From: JAJXXT01 sp963764465
GTDB lineage: Bacteria > Pseudomonadota > Alphaproteobacteria > Acetobacterales > Acetobacteraceae
Length of the DNA: 64,000 bases
Assembly: GCA_963764465.1 (NCBI GenBank)
Contig: CAVXSO010000002.1
Coordinates: 620,001 to 684,000 of the forward strand
Direction of reading: 5' to 3'
The translations under genes and the position numbers were made by a program. Positions 33,897-42,804 of this stretch are shown here, piece by piece. Under the pieces are notes generated by a model. That model did no database searches, was not told the DNA's origin, and saw only the letters and a program-made list of their open reading frames with translations. Positions within the stretch are counted from its first letter, which is position 1. Every line of letters starts with the position of its first letter.

Positions 33897-34438
33897 AGGG
33901 CTCTCCAGAGGGCGCGTGCGATCCCGAGCGGCATCGGAAATGTCAGCAGCGCGAGTGCCGCGATGCTGATCGCGATCGCGGTGGCGAGAGCGAGCGCGAA
34001 CGAAAAGGCCACGCGTCGTTCGCCCAGCAGCCACAGCGTCGCGAGCGTGAAGACGAAGCTCGAAATATCGAAGCCGGCGTAGGGCATTGCCGCGACAAAC
34101 AGCGTGAACAGCACCATCAGCGCGAGCACGGTCCCGATCGAGCTGCTCCGGAATCGCCCCGGTGGCGCATGCGCCGCCTGTCCGGCCTCATCCGCGGTGT
34201 TCGTTACGGCAGCCGATCTTCTTGCGCCGGGGATCTCGGTGGACGCGATATAGAGCAGCAGAACCGTCGCGACGATCCCGACCGGCCCGATGAGGATGAG
34301 ATTGCTGAAGGTTGCCGAAGCCGCGGCCGCGGTCGAGAGATACCAGACGACGAATGCGAGAAAAATCGCCAGGAGACAGAGATGCTCCCAATCCGCGCTT
34401 TTCGACCGCTCCCGCGGCAACTGCAACTCTGTCGGCAT
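33893..34438 (-). CDS. tctB: tripartite tricarboxylate transporter small permease (TctB)
   Basis: 181 aa with four hydrophobic segments: 'LCLLAIFLAFVVWYLS', 'LILIGPVGIVATVLLLYI', 'VLALMVLFTLFVAAMPYAGF' and a final pair from 'FVFTLATLWLLG'. A polar loop (about 68-100) separates the first two from the last two, as in TctB. First gene of the operon; no strong ribosome site is seen before its ATG. Confidence 0.85.
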   Translation of the reverse strand: MPTELQLPRERSKSADWEHLCLLAIFLAFVVWYLSTAAAASATFSNLILIGPVGIVATVLLLYIASTEIPGARRSAAVTNTADEAGQAAHAPPGRFRSSSIGTVLALMVLFTLFVAAMPYAGFDISSFVFTLATLWLLGERRVAFSFALALATAIAISIAALALLTFPMPLGIARALWRAL

Positions 34439-34491
34439 GAGCGGTCGGACGTTTCCTGTGCGAGCGGTATGCCGGCTCGCTGTTTGACTTC

Positions 34492-34521
34492 AGTATAATA
34501 GGCATTTCGAAAATGCGGCAA
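34492..34521 (-). promoter_or_regulatory. candidate promoter and inverted repeat upstream of tctBAC
   Basis: On the minus strand TTGCCG (34521-34516) is 18 nt from TATACT (34497-34492), the only AT-rich patch in this gap. Between them lies an inverted repeat GCATTT-cga-AAATGC (34502-34516), well placed for a repressor. About 55 nt lie between the box and the tctB start. Confidence 0.45.
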
Positions 34522-34650
34522 GCGGATGCGGAGTTCGCGCGCGCGTCGCCGGCGCGCTTGCCCGCGGTTCGAAGGTTTCCAATCCGACGGCCGCCTGCGG
34601 TCGATCGCGGGGCGGCGGAGGCGATGTGGGCGGGCTGCGTCGCTTCGCGG
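34522..34650. other. gap between tct promoter and lysR stop
   Basis: No gene or structure recognised; GC-rich, with short Arg/Pro-rich open frames only. Confidence 0.3.
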
Positions 34651-35604
34651 TCACGCGCCACGAGCGCCGCGACCGGATGGACGAGGCACTTGCGTCACCA
34701 GTGTCTGCCGGCGCGACAGGCGGCTGAGTTCGGCGTGCAGCACCGCGATGAAGGATTCGCTCGCCGGTGACAGCGAGCGCCCGGCGCGATGGACGACCTG
34801 GATATCGCGCACGATGTCCGGCTGAACCAGGCGGCGCATCGCCAACCGCGACGGGCTGCTGGCGCGGGCGACGGAGGGCAGGACGGCGATGCCGAGCCCC
34901 GCCGCGACCATGGCGAGCGCGCTCGCGATCTGCGCTACTTCGTAGGCCGGGTGCAGCGCCACCCCGGCTTCCCCGGCCGCCGTCTCCACCAGCTGGCGAA
35001 GCCCGCTCTGTCGCGTCAACGCGATCAACGCCTCGCCGGAGAGCGCTGCCCACGGAACGGCGCGCTGCCCCGCCAGCCTGTGGCCGGCGGGGCAGAACAG
35101 CACCAGCCGGTCCTGCGCGATCGGATGGAGCGCCAGATCCTCCTGCCCGGCCGCGACCGTTCCGATGGCGAAATCGGCCTCGCCGGAGCGCACGCGGGCC
35201 AGCAGGTCTTGCGTGCCGCCATCGAGCAGCGCGATGGCGATGCCGGGATGGCGTGCGCGATGCGCGGCGATGGCGCGCGGCAGGAGCGTGGTCGCGAGCA
35301 GCGGCGGAGCGAAGACCGTCAGCCGGCCATTGCGCCGCTCTGCCAGGTCCCGCGCCTCGCGCAGCGCCGCTTCGAGCCCGGCCAGGACGCGGGAGGCCTG
35401 GGCGGCGAAGGCACGGCCGGCCTCGGTCGCCTCGACGCGGCGCGTGGTGCGGTCGAGCAGGCGCAGGTCGAGCTCACGTTCGAGATCGGCAACGAGCATG
35501 GAGACCGCGGATTGCGAGAGGCCGAGCTGCCTGCCGGCGCGAGTGAAGCTCGAGCGCTCGCCGACGGCGAGGAAGGCCTGGAGCTGGCGGAGGGTGATAT
35601 TCAT
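34651..35604 (-). CDS. LysR family transcriptional regulator
   Basis: 317 aa. The winged helix at 1-60 reads 'MNITLRQLQAFLAVGERSSFTRAGRQLGLSQSAVSMLVADLERELDLRLL' in family form; the effector domain spans about 90-300 (GRLTVFAPPLLATTLLPRAIA). Divergent from the molybdenum-hydroxylase operon with 70 nt between, so it most likely controls that operon; the effector is unknown. It could also act on the tct operon to its other side. Confidence 0.9.
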   Translation of the reverse strand: MNITLRQLQAFLAVGERSSFTRAGRQLGLSQSAVSMLVADLERELDLRLLDRTTRRVEATEAGRAFAAQASRVLAGLEAALREARDLAERRNGRLTVFAPPLLATTLLPRAIAAHRARHPGIAIALLDGGTQDLLARVRSGEADFAIGTVAAGQEDLALHPIAQDRLVLFCPAGHRLAGQRAVPWAALSGEALIALTRQSGLRQLVETAAGEAGVALHPAYEVAQIASALAMVAAGLGIAVLPSVARASSPSRLAMRRLVQPDIVRDIQVVHRAGRSLSPASESFIAVLHAELSRLSRRQTLVTQVPRPSGRGARGA

Positions 35605-35615
35605 ATTCGTAGCCG

Positions 35616-35668
35616 ATCAATTCATCAGTGATATGAGTTTGTCTGATCAGTCGGGCCGCGTCTAGCAT
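35616..35668 (+). promoter_or_regulatory. promoter and LysR-operator candidate in the lysR / hydroxylase divergent region
   Basis: TTGTCT (35639-35644) and TAGCAT (35663-35668) are 18 nt apart. Operator-like symmetry includes ATCA-N9-TGAT (35616-35632) and the palindrome CTGATCAG (35643-35650), which overlaps the -35. The predicted RNA start falls at or beside the ATG at 35675, so the transcript may be leaderless. Confidence 0.4.
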
Positions 35669-35674
35669 CGGCGG

Positions 35675-37897
35675 ATGCAGGATGCCGCAGCCGCCGCGAT
35701 GATCGCCGATGGCCCGCACGCCTCGCTGCTCGGGCAGAGCCTTCGCCGGCGCGAGGACGCGGCGCTGCTGCGCGGCGCCGGGCGGTTTCTCGCCGATATC
35801 GTCATGCCGGATTGCCGCGAGATCGTCTTCGTGCGCGGCGCCGAACCCGGCACGCTGAAGCGGATCCGGACCGAGGCAGCGCGCGGCATGCCGGGTGTCA
35901 TCGGCATCTTCACCGCATCGGACCTCGCGCTTGCAGGGGAGGCCGCGGTCAATCCGCTCGCGCCGGCACTCACCGTGGCGCCGCTGCCCGTGCTCGCCGG
36001 GTCGCGGATTGGCGCCTGTGGCCAGCCGGTGGGCGCGGTGGTCGCCCGCAGCCTTGCCGAGGCCATGCTGGCGGCCGAGGCGGTCGAGGTGGAGATCGCG
36101 AGCGGCGATGCGTCGCCGCCGGGTGGGTTTGCGGAGCGATGGGCGTGCGACGCCATGCCGCAGGCCGCGGTGCGCGCCGCCGTGCGGTTGCGCCATGCCA
36201 GGCTCGCGGCGATGCCGATGGAGCCGCGTGGCGCACTCGCGACGTGGGACACGAAGACGCCGCTTCTCGTGGTCTGGCTGCAGACGCAGTCGCCGCATCG
36301 CGCGCGCGACGACCTCGCCGCCATTCTCGGCGAGCCGGTGCGCAACGTTCGCGTCGTCGCGCCCGATGTTGGTGGTGCGTTTGGCGCGCGGGCCTCGATC
36401 GGCGCGGAGGAGGTGTTCACCGCCTGGGCCGCGCGGCATCTCGGCGGCGCGGTGCGCTGGCGTGGCACGCGCGCCGAGGAACTGCTCGCGGGACCGCACG
36501 GGCGCGGACTCGAGAGCGAGGGCGAGCTGGCGCTGGCCGCGGACGGGCGGATGCTTGGCCTGCGCGCGCGGGTACGCGCGCCGATGGGGCACTGGATGCC
36601 TTACAGCGCCGTGGTGCCGGGCCGCAACGCGGCGCGCGTGCTGCCCGGCCCCTACGACGTGGCCGCGCTCGACATCGCGGCGGAAGGCCACGCCACGGCG
36701 ACGGCGCCAATGGGCATCTATCGCGGTGCCGGCCGGCCGGAGGGCGCGATGCTGATGGAGCGCCTGGTGGACGCCGCGGCACGCCGGCTGGGCATGGACC
36801 CGGTGGCGCTGCGCCGGCGCAACCTGTTGGCGCCCGGCCAGCTGCCGCGCACGCGGGCCACGGGCACGCTGGATTCCGGGGACTTCCCGGCGCTGCTGGA
36901 CCGTGCCGTGGCCCTTTCCTCCTACACGGCGCTGCGCGAGGCGCAGGCGCTGAGGCGGCAAGCGGGCGAGATCGTCGGCATCGGCGTTGCGATGTATGTC
37001 GAGCCCTGCGGCCAGGGCTGGGAGAGCGCGCGCATTGGCCTGAACAGCGACGGCTCGTTTGAGGTCGCAACCGGAACGACGGCGCAGGGCCAGGGGCGGG
37101 AGACCGCCTTCGCGCAGATCGCGGCGAGCGTGCTGCGCTGCGAGCCTGGGCAGGTGCGCGTGCGCCACGGCGACACCGCGGCGACGCCCGACGGCATCGG
37201 CGCGCTGGCCAGCCGCAGCACCGGCATTGGCGGCAGCGCGCTGCTGCGCGCCGCGGAGGCGCTGGTCGAGCGGGCGCGGCCGATCGCGGAACGGGCGCTC
37301 GGTGACGGGGCGCGCCTTGCGGCGGGCGGCTTCGAAGGTCCCGCCGGGTTTCTCCCCTGGGCCGCGCTGGCGGCACGGGCACCGGAGCCGCTCAGCGCCG
37401 AGCTGCGCTTCGTCGCCGGCGGCGAGGCGTGGAGCAGCGGCTGCTGCATCGCGGCGCTGCGCTGCGACCCGGACACGCTGGCCGCCACGGTGGAGGCGCT
37501 GACACTGGTCGACGATGCCGGGCGGGTCGTCAACCCCATGCTGGTGGAAGGACAATTGCTGGGCGGGATCGCGCAGGGGCTGGGGGAGGCGCTGCGCGAG
37601 CGCGTGGTCTACGATGCCGCGGGCCAGCTGCTGACCGGATCGCTGATGGACTACGCCCTGCCGCGCGCGGACGACATGCCGCCGCTACAACTCGCGAGCC
37701 TCGCGACGCCCACGCCGCTCAACCCGCTGGGCGCCAAGGGCGTGGGCGAGGCCGGCTGCATCGGCGTGCCGGCGGCGGTGGTCAACGCGGCGGTGGACGC
37801 GCTATCGCCCTTCGGGGTGGAGCATCTCAATATGCCGCTGACGGCGGAAAGCCTGTGGCGGGCCCGGCACGGCCTGCCGCCACGCGAGGAGGGATGA
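35675..37897 (+). CDS. xanthine dehydrogenase-family molybdopterin-binding (large) subunit
   Basis: 740 aa. The 'LLGQSLRRREDAALLRGAGRFLADI' start is that of CoxL/aldehyde-oxidoreductase large subunits. The molybdopterin-contacting blocks 'VGGAFGARASIGAEE' and 'TTAQGQGRETAFAQ' are present, as is catalytic E692 in GAKGVGEAG. The family hydroxylates aldehydes, CO or N-heterocycles. The partner 2Fe-2S and FAD subunits are not in the cluster, which is unusual. First gene of a ten-gene unit; the DapA-like gene starts 4 nt later. Confidence 0.88.
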   Translation: MQDAAAAAMIADGPHASLLGQSLRRREDAALLRGAGRFLADIVMPDCREIVFVRGAEPGTLKRIRTEAARGMPGVIGIFTASDLALAGEAAVNPLAPALTVAPLPVLAGSRIGACGQPVGAVVARSLAEAMLAAEAVEVEIASGDASPPGGFAERWACDAMPQAAVRAAVRLRHARLAAMPMEPRGALATWDTKTPLLVVWLQTQSPHRARDDLAAILGEPVRNVRVVAPDVGGAFGARASIGAEEVFTAWAARHLGGAVRWRGTRAEELLAGPHGRGLESEGELALAADGRMLGLRARVRAPMGHWMPYSAVVPGRNAARVLPGPYDVAALDIAAEGHATATAPMGIYRGAGRPEGAMLMERLVDAAARRLGMDPVALRRRNLLAPGQLPRTRATGTLDSGDFPALLDRAVALSSYTALREAQALRRQAGEIVGIGVAMYVEPCGQGWESARIGLNSDGSFEVATGTTAQGQGRETAFAQIAASVLRCEPGQVRVRHGDTAATPDGIGALASRSTGIGGSALLRAAEALVERARPIAERALGDGARLAAGGFEGPAGFLPWAALAARAPEPLSAELRFVAGGEAWSSGCCIAALRCDPDTLAATVEALTLVDDAGRVVNPMLVEGQLLGGIAQGLGEALRERVVYDAAGQLLTGSLMDYALPRADDMPPLQLASLATPTPLNPLGAKGVGEAGCIGVPAAVVNAAVDALSPFGVEHLNMPLTAESLWRARHGLPPREEG

Positions 37898-37901
37898 GGA
37901 C

Positions 37902-38879
37902 ATGAGCCAGTACACCCGCGCCGACGCCAAGGCCCATGCGCGCGAAAACCTGCGCGGCATCTGGGCCGCGGCGCTGACGCCGTTCCGCGCCGACCTCTCG
38001 CTCGACGAGGAGGGCTTCGCCGCCAACCTGCGCCACTGGGGCGACGCGCTCGGCATCGATGGCGTGTTCGTCGGCGGCAAGCAGGGCGAGTTCTTTTCCA
38101 TGTCGGTGGAGGAACGAAAGCGCCTGTTCGACATCGCGGTGGCCGCCTGCCGCGGCCGCATGCGCACCATCATGTCCTGCTCGGACCAGAACATGGAGGT
38201 GGTGCTGGAGCTGGCGGAGCACGCGCAGAAGCACGGGGCGGACTTCATCGTCGTGCATGCGCCGGTGCTGCATTTCGTCGAGGAACGCGAGGAGGTGCTG
38301 CTCGCCTACTACCGCCGCCTGAGCCAGGCGCTCGACATCGGCATTGCGCTGTGGAGCCATCCGGACAGCGGCTACCTGATGTCGCCGGAGCTGTGCGCGG
38401 AGCTGGCGGAGCTGCCCAACATCGTCGCCATCAAGTACAGCGTGCCGCGCGGGATGTACGCGCGGCTGACCCACCTCGCCGGCGACCGGCTGATCGTCAG
38501 CACCGCTTCGGAAGCGGAATGGCTCGACAACATCCTGGAGCTGCACTGGCAGGTCTATCTCTGCTCCAGCCCGCCCTACCTGATGCAGACGGCGACGGAC
38601 CGGCGCATGCGCGAGTATACCGACCTCGCCTTCGCGGGTGACGCGGTGGCGGCGCGGCTTGTGCGTGACAGCCTGGAGCCGGTGCGCGCGGCGCTGAAGC
38701 AGAGCCGGCCGGGGGCCAAGCCGCAGGCGCACCAGAAATACTGGCAGCGGCTGCTGGGCCAGGTGGGCGGCGCGGTGCGCCCGCCGATGCTGGAACTGAG
38801 CGAGCCCGAGCGTGCCGCGACGCGCGCCGCCTTTGCCGGATGCGGCCTTGGCGCCCCCGCGCGCCAGGCAGCGGAATGA
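37902..38879 (+). CDS. dihydrodipicolinate synthase (DapA) family lyase/aldolase, atypical
   Basis: 325 aa TIM barrel. The pyruvate-site motif appears as 'GVFVGGKQGEFFSMSVEER', and the Schiff-base lysine is K178 in 'NIVAIKYS'. The PYY motif that supplies the relay Tyr in DapA is replaced by 'HAPVLHF', so the reaction differs from true DapA. Family members include KDG aldolase, hydratase-aldolases of aromatic pathways (NahE) and deaminases. Given the neighbouring dioxygenase, a hydratase-aldolase or deaminase in ring catabolism is possible (inference). Confidence 0.82.
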   Translation: MSQYTRADAKAHARENLRGIWAAALTPFRADLSLDEEGFAANLRHWGDALGIDGVFVGGKQGEFFSMSVEERKRLFDIAVAACRGRMRTIMSCSDQNMEVVLELAEHAQKHGADFIVVHAPVLHFVEEREEVLLAYYRRLSQALDIGIALWSHPDSGYLMSPELCAELAELPNIVAIKYSVPRGMYARLTHLAGDRLIVSTASEAEWLDNILELHWQVYLCSSPPYLMQTATDRRMREYTDLAFAGDAVAARLVRDSLEPVRAALKQSRPGAKPQAHQKYWQRLLGQVGGAVRPPMLELSEPERAATRAAFAGCGLGAPARQAAE

Positions 38880-38896
38880 CCAGGGAGAAACAGCCG

Positions 38897-39451
38897 ATGG
38901 CCAACCCGACGCTCGCGCGCAAGCCGTTCAACTTCAAGGCCTGGATCGAGGAAAACCAGCACCTGCTGAAGCCGCCGGTGGGCAACAAGCTGCTCTACCA
39001 GGATGCCTCCATGGTGGTGATGGTGGTGGGTGGGCCGAACCAGCGCGTCGATTTCCACGACGATCCCTGCGAGGAATTCTTCTACCAGCTCAAGGGCGAC
39101 ATGGTGCTGAAGATCGCGCAGGAGGGGCGCATCGACGACATCGTGATCCGGGAAGGCGACGTGCTGATGCTGCCGCCGCACGTGCGCCACTCGCCGCAGC
39201 GCCCGGTGCCGGGCTCCGTGGGCCTGGTGGTGGAGGGCGCGCGCCAGCCGGAACACCGCGACGGGTTCGAGTGGTACTGCTTTTCCTGCGGCGGGCTCGT
39301 GCATCGCATCGAGGTGGCGGTGAAGGACATCGTGAAGGACCTGCCGCCGCTCTATGAGGCGTTCTACGCCGACGAGAAGGCGCGCACCTGCCGCCATTGC
39401 GGCGCGGTGCATCCCGGCAAGGTGCCGCCGCCCGGCTGGGTTTCGATCTAG
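38897..39451 (+). CDS. 3-hydroxyanthranilate 3,4-dioxygenase-like cupin
   Basis: 184 aa. Cupin with Fe ligands H54, E60 and H98, in 'VDFHDDPCEEFFYQLKGD' and 'LPPHVRHSPQRP', which match bacterial 3-hydroxyanthranilate dioxygenase position for position. The rubredoxin-like second metal site C128-x2-C131 and C165-x2-C168 is also complete. The known enzyme opens 3-hydroxyanthranilate to 2-amino-3-carboxymuconate semialdehyde. None of the usual partners (kynureninase, ACMS decarboxylase) is present, so a related aminophenol-type substrate is possible. AGGGAG precedes the ATG. Confidence 0.87.
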   Translation: MANPTLARKPFNFKAWIEENQHLLKPPVGNKLLYQDASMVVMVVGGPNQRVDFHDDPCEEFFYQLKGDMVLKIAQEGRIDDIVIREGDVLMLPPHVRHSPQRPVPGSVGLVVEGARQPEHRDGFEWYCFSCGGLVHRIEVAVKDIVKDLPPLYEAFYADEKARTCRHCGAVHPGKVPPPGWVSI

Positions 39452-39460
39452 GGCCGCCCT

Positions 39461-40375
39461 GTGACGCTGCTCGCCGAACAGCTGCTCAACGGGTTGCAGC
39501 TCGGGGTGATGCTCTTCCTGATGGCGGCGGGGCTGACGCTCGTGTTCGGCATCATGGGGCTGATCAACCTCGCGCACGGCTCCTTCTACATGATCGGCGC
39601 GTTCGCCGCGGCCTGGGTGGGTGGGCGCACCGGCTCCTTCCTGCTCGCGCTGCCGGCGGGACTGGCGGCGGCGGCGGCGACCGGCATCGTGGTGGAGGCA
39701 GGGGTGCTGCGGCATCTCTACGCGCGCTCGCACATGGACCAGGTGCTGGCCACGTTCGGCCTCATCATGTTCTTCAACGAGCTGATGGCGATCCTGTTCG
39801 GGCGCACGCCGCTGCTGCTCGCGGTGCCGGGCTTTCTCTCGGGTTCCGTGCAGATCGTTCCGGGTGTGCCGTACCCCGTGTTCCGGCTCGCGATCATCGT
39901 CGCTGGCATTGCCGTCGCGCTGGCGCTGTGGTGGCTGATCGGGCGCACGCGGCTCGGCATGCTGGTGCGCGCGGGGGCAACGCATCGGGAGATGGTGCGT
40001 GCGCTCGGCGTCGATATCGCGCTGCTCTACACCGTGGTGTTCGGACTGGGCGCGATGCTTGCGGGGCTTGCCGGGGTGCTCACCGGGCCATTGCTGTCGG
40101 TACAGGTCGGCATGGGCGACAGCATCCTCATCACCACCTTCGTGGTGATCGTGGTGGGCGGTGTCGGCTCGGTGCGAGGCGCGCTTGCGGGCGCGCTGCT
40201 CGTGGGGATGGCCGATACGCTGACGCGCGCGTACCTGCCCTCGGTGCTGCATGGGTTCATGGCGGCGAGCGATGCCGACCAGCTCGCCGGCGGGCTTTCC
40301 TCCATGGCCGTCTTCGTGCTGATGGCCGTGGTGCTGCTCGTGCGGCCGCGCGGGTTGTTCCCCGCCCATGGCTGA
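39461..40375 (+). CDS. livH: branched-chain amino acid-type ABC transporter permease (LivH)
   Basis: 304 aa, about 8 membrane segments. 'QLLNGLQLGVMLFLMAAGLTLVFGIMGLINLAHGSFYMIGAF' in family form, and 'VGGVGSVRGALAGALLVG' near the end. Inner-membrane pore of a HAAT-family importer; substrates include branched-chain amino acids, amides, urea and aromatic acids. GTG start. It overlaps livM by 8 nt. Confidence 0.9.
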   Translation: MTLLAEQLLNGLQLGVMLFLMAAGLTLVFGIMGLINLAHGSFYMIGAFAAAWVGGRTGSFLLALPAGLAAAAATGIVVEAGVLRHLYARSHMDQVLATFGLIMFFNELMAILFGRTPLLLAVPGFLSGSVQIVPGVPYPVFRLAIIVAGIAVALALWWLIGRTRLGMLVRAGATHREMVRALGVDIALLYTVVFGLGAMLAGLAGVLTGPLLSVQVGMGDSILITTFVVIVVGGVGSVRGALAGALLVGMADTLTRAYLPSVLHGFMAASDADQLAGGLSSMAVFVLMAVVLLVRPRGLFPAHG

Positions 40376-41350
40376 TACAAGGCGCCAGGCCTGGGTGCTG
40401 CTTGCAACTCTCGCCATCCTGATCGCCTGGCCGGTGCTGGCCGCCTTGCTCGGCATGCCGGATCTGCTGACGCTGGGCAGCCAGGTCGCGATCTATGCGA
40501 TGGCGACGGCGAGCCTCGACCTGCTGATCGGTTACGCCGGGCTTCCCTCGTTTGGGCACGCGGGGTTTTTCGGTCTTGGCGCCTATGCCGTCGGCATCCT
40601 GGCGTTCCATGCCGCGGATGGCTCGCTCTTCCTCGGAATCGTTCCGGGGGCGACGCAGGCGTGGATCGTCTGGCCCGTGGCCGTCGTGGTCTGCGCGCTG
40701 GCGGCACTTGCCATCGGAGCGCTGTCGCTGCGCACCGCCGGCGTCTCCTTCATCATGATCACGCTGGCCTTCGCGCAGATGCTCTACTTCCTGTTCGTAG
40801 CGCTCAAGGTCTATGGCGGCGACGACGGTATGGGGTTCCGCCGCCGCAACGCGCTGCCCGGCATCGATCCGCGCAGTGACCTCGCCTTCTACTATGTCTG
40901 CGTGGGGGCGCTGGTGCTGGTGATGATCCTGTATCGCCGGCTGGTGCGCAGCCGCTTCGGCATGGTGCTGGAAGGCCTGCGGCAGAACGAGCGGCGCATG
41001 GCCGCGATCGGGCTGCCGGCGTATCGCGTGCGGCTGGTTGCGTTCACCATCGCGGGCGCGGGGGCGGGCCTCGCCGGCGCGCTCGATGCGAACCTGATGC
41101 GCTATGTCAGCCCGGACACGCTGCACTGGACGATGTCCGGCGACCTGATGGTGATGCTCGTGCTCGGCGGTGCCGGCTCGCTGTACGGCGCGCTCTACGG
41201 GGCCGCGGCCTTCGTCGGGCTGCAATCGGTGCTGGCGCGGTGGACGGAGCACTGGATGATCGTTCTGGGGCCGATCCTTGTTGCCGTCGTGCTGCTGGCG
41301 CGCCGCGGCATCTGGGGGGTGCTTGCCGGCTCCAGGGGTGGTGGGCGCGG

Positions 41351-41354
<4 letters not shown>
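40368..41354 (+). CDS. livM: branched-chain amino acid-type ABC transporter permease (LivM)
   Basis: 328 aa, about 9-10 membrane segments. 'LIGYAGLPSFGHAGFFGLGAYAVG' and 'SRFGMVLEGLRQNERRMAAIGLPAYRVRLVAFTIAGAGAGLAGAL' are diagnostic LivM blocks, with 'LVLGGAGSLYGALYGAAAF' at the end. Second pore subunit. ATGA overlap with livG. Confidence 0.92.
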
Positions 41355-42096
<742 letters not shown>

Positions 42097-42097
<1 letters not shown>

Positions 42098-42804
42098 TGC
42101 TGCGCATCACCGGCCTCACTGCCGCCTATGGGCACAGCCAGGTGCTGTTCGGCATCGACCTCGACGTCGCGGAGGGCGAGCTGGTGACGTTGCTGGGTCG
42201 CAACGGCATGGGCAAGACGACGACGATCCGCACCGTGATGGGCCTGCTCGCGGCTCGTGGCGGCAGCATCGTCTTTCGCGGCGTGGACATCACCGGGCGG
42301 GCACCGGAGCGCGTGGCGCGGCTCGGCATCGGCCTGGTGCCGGAGGGACGGCAGGTGTTCCCCACGCTCACGGTGCGCGAGAACCTGGTGGCGACGGCGG
42401 CCAATCGCGGCGGCAGGGCCGCGCCGTGGACAATGGAGCGCATCGGCGAGATGTTTCCCCAGCTTGCCGAGCGCGCGAACCAGATGGCGGGCACGCTTTC
42501 CGGCGGAGAGCAGCAGATGCTCGCCATCGGGCGGGCGCTGATGACCAACCCCGTCCTGCTCGTGCTCGACGAGGCGACGGAAGGCCTCGCGCCCCTGATC
42601 CGTGCCGAGATCTGGGCCTGCATCGCGCGGCTCAAGGCAGAGGGCCAGTCGATCCTGATCGTGGACAAGAATCTCGCGGCGCTGCGCCGGCTCGCGGACC
42701 GTCATTTCGTGATAGAAAAGGGACGCACGGTCTGGAGCGGAGACGGGGCGGCGCTCGATGCCTCGCCGGAGGTGACGCGACGCTATCTGGGGCTGGAGGG
42801 ATGA
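42097..42804 (+). CDS. livF: branched-chain amino acid-type ABC transporter ATPase (LivF)
   Basis: 235 aa. Walker A 'GRNGMGKTT', LivF hallmark 'GLVPEGRQVFPTLTVRENL', signature 'LSGGEQQMLAIGRALM' and Walker B 'LLVLDEATEGLAP'. A GTG one codon upstream is an equal start choice. ATGA overlap with the esterase gene. Confidence 0.93.
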
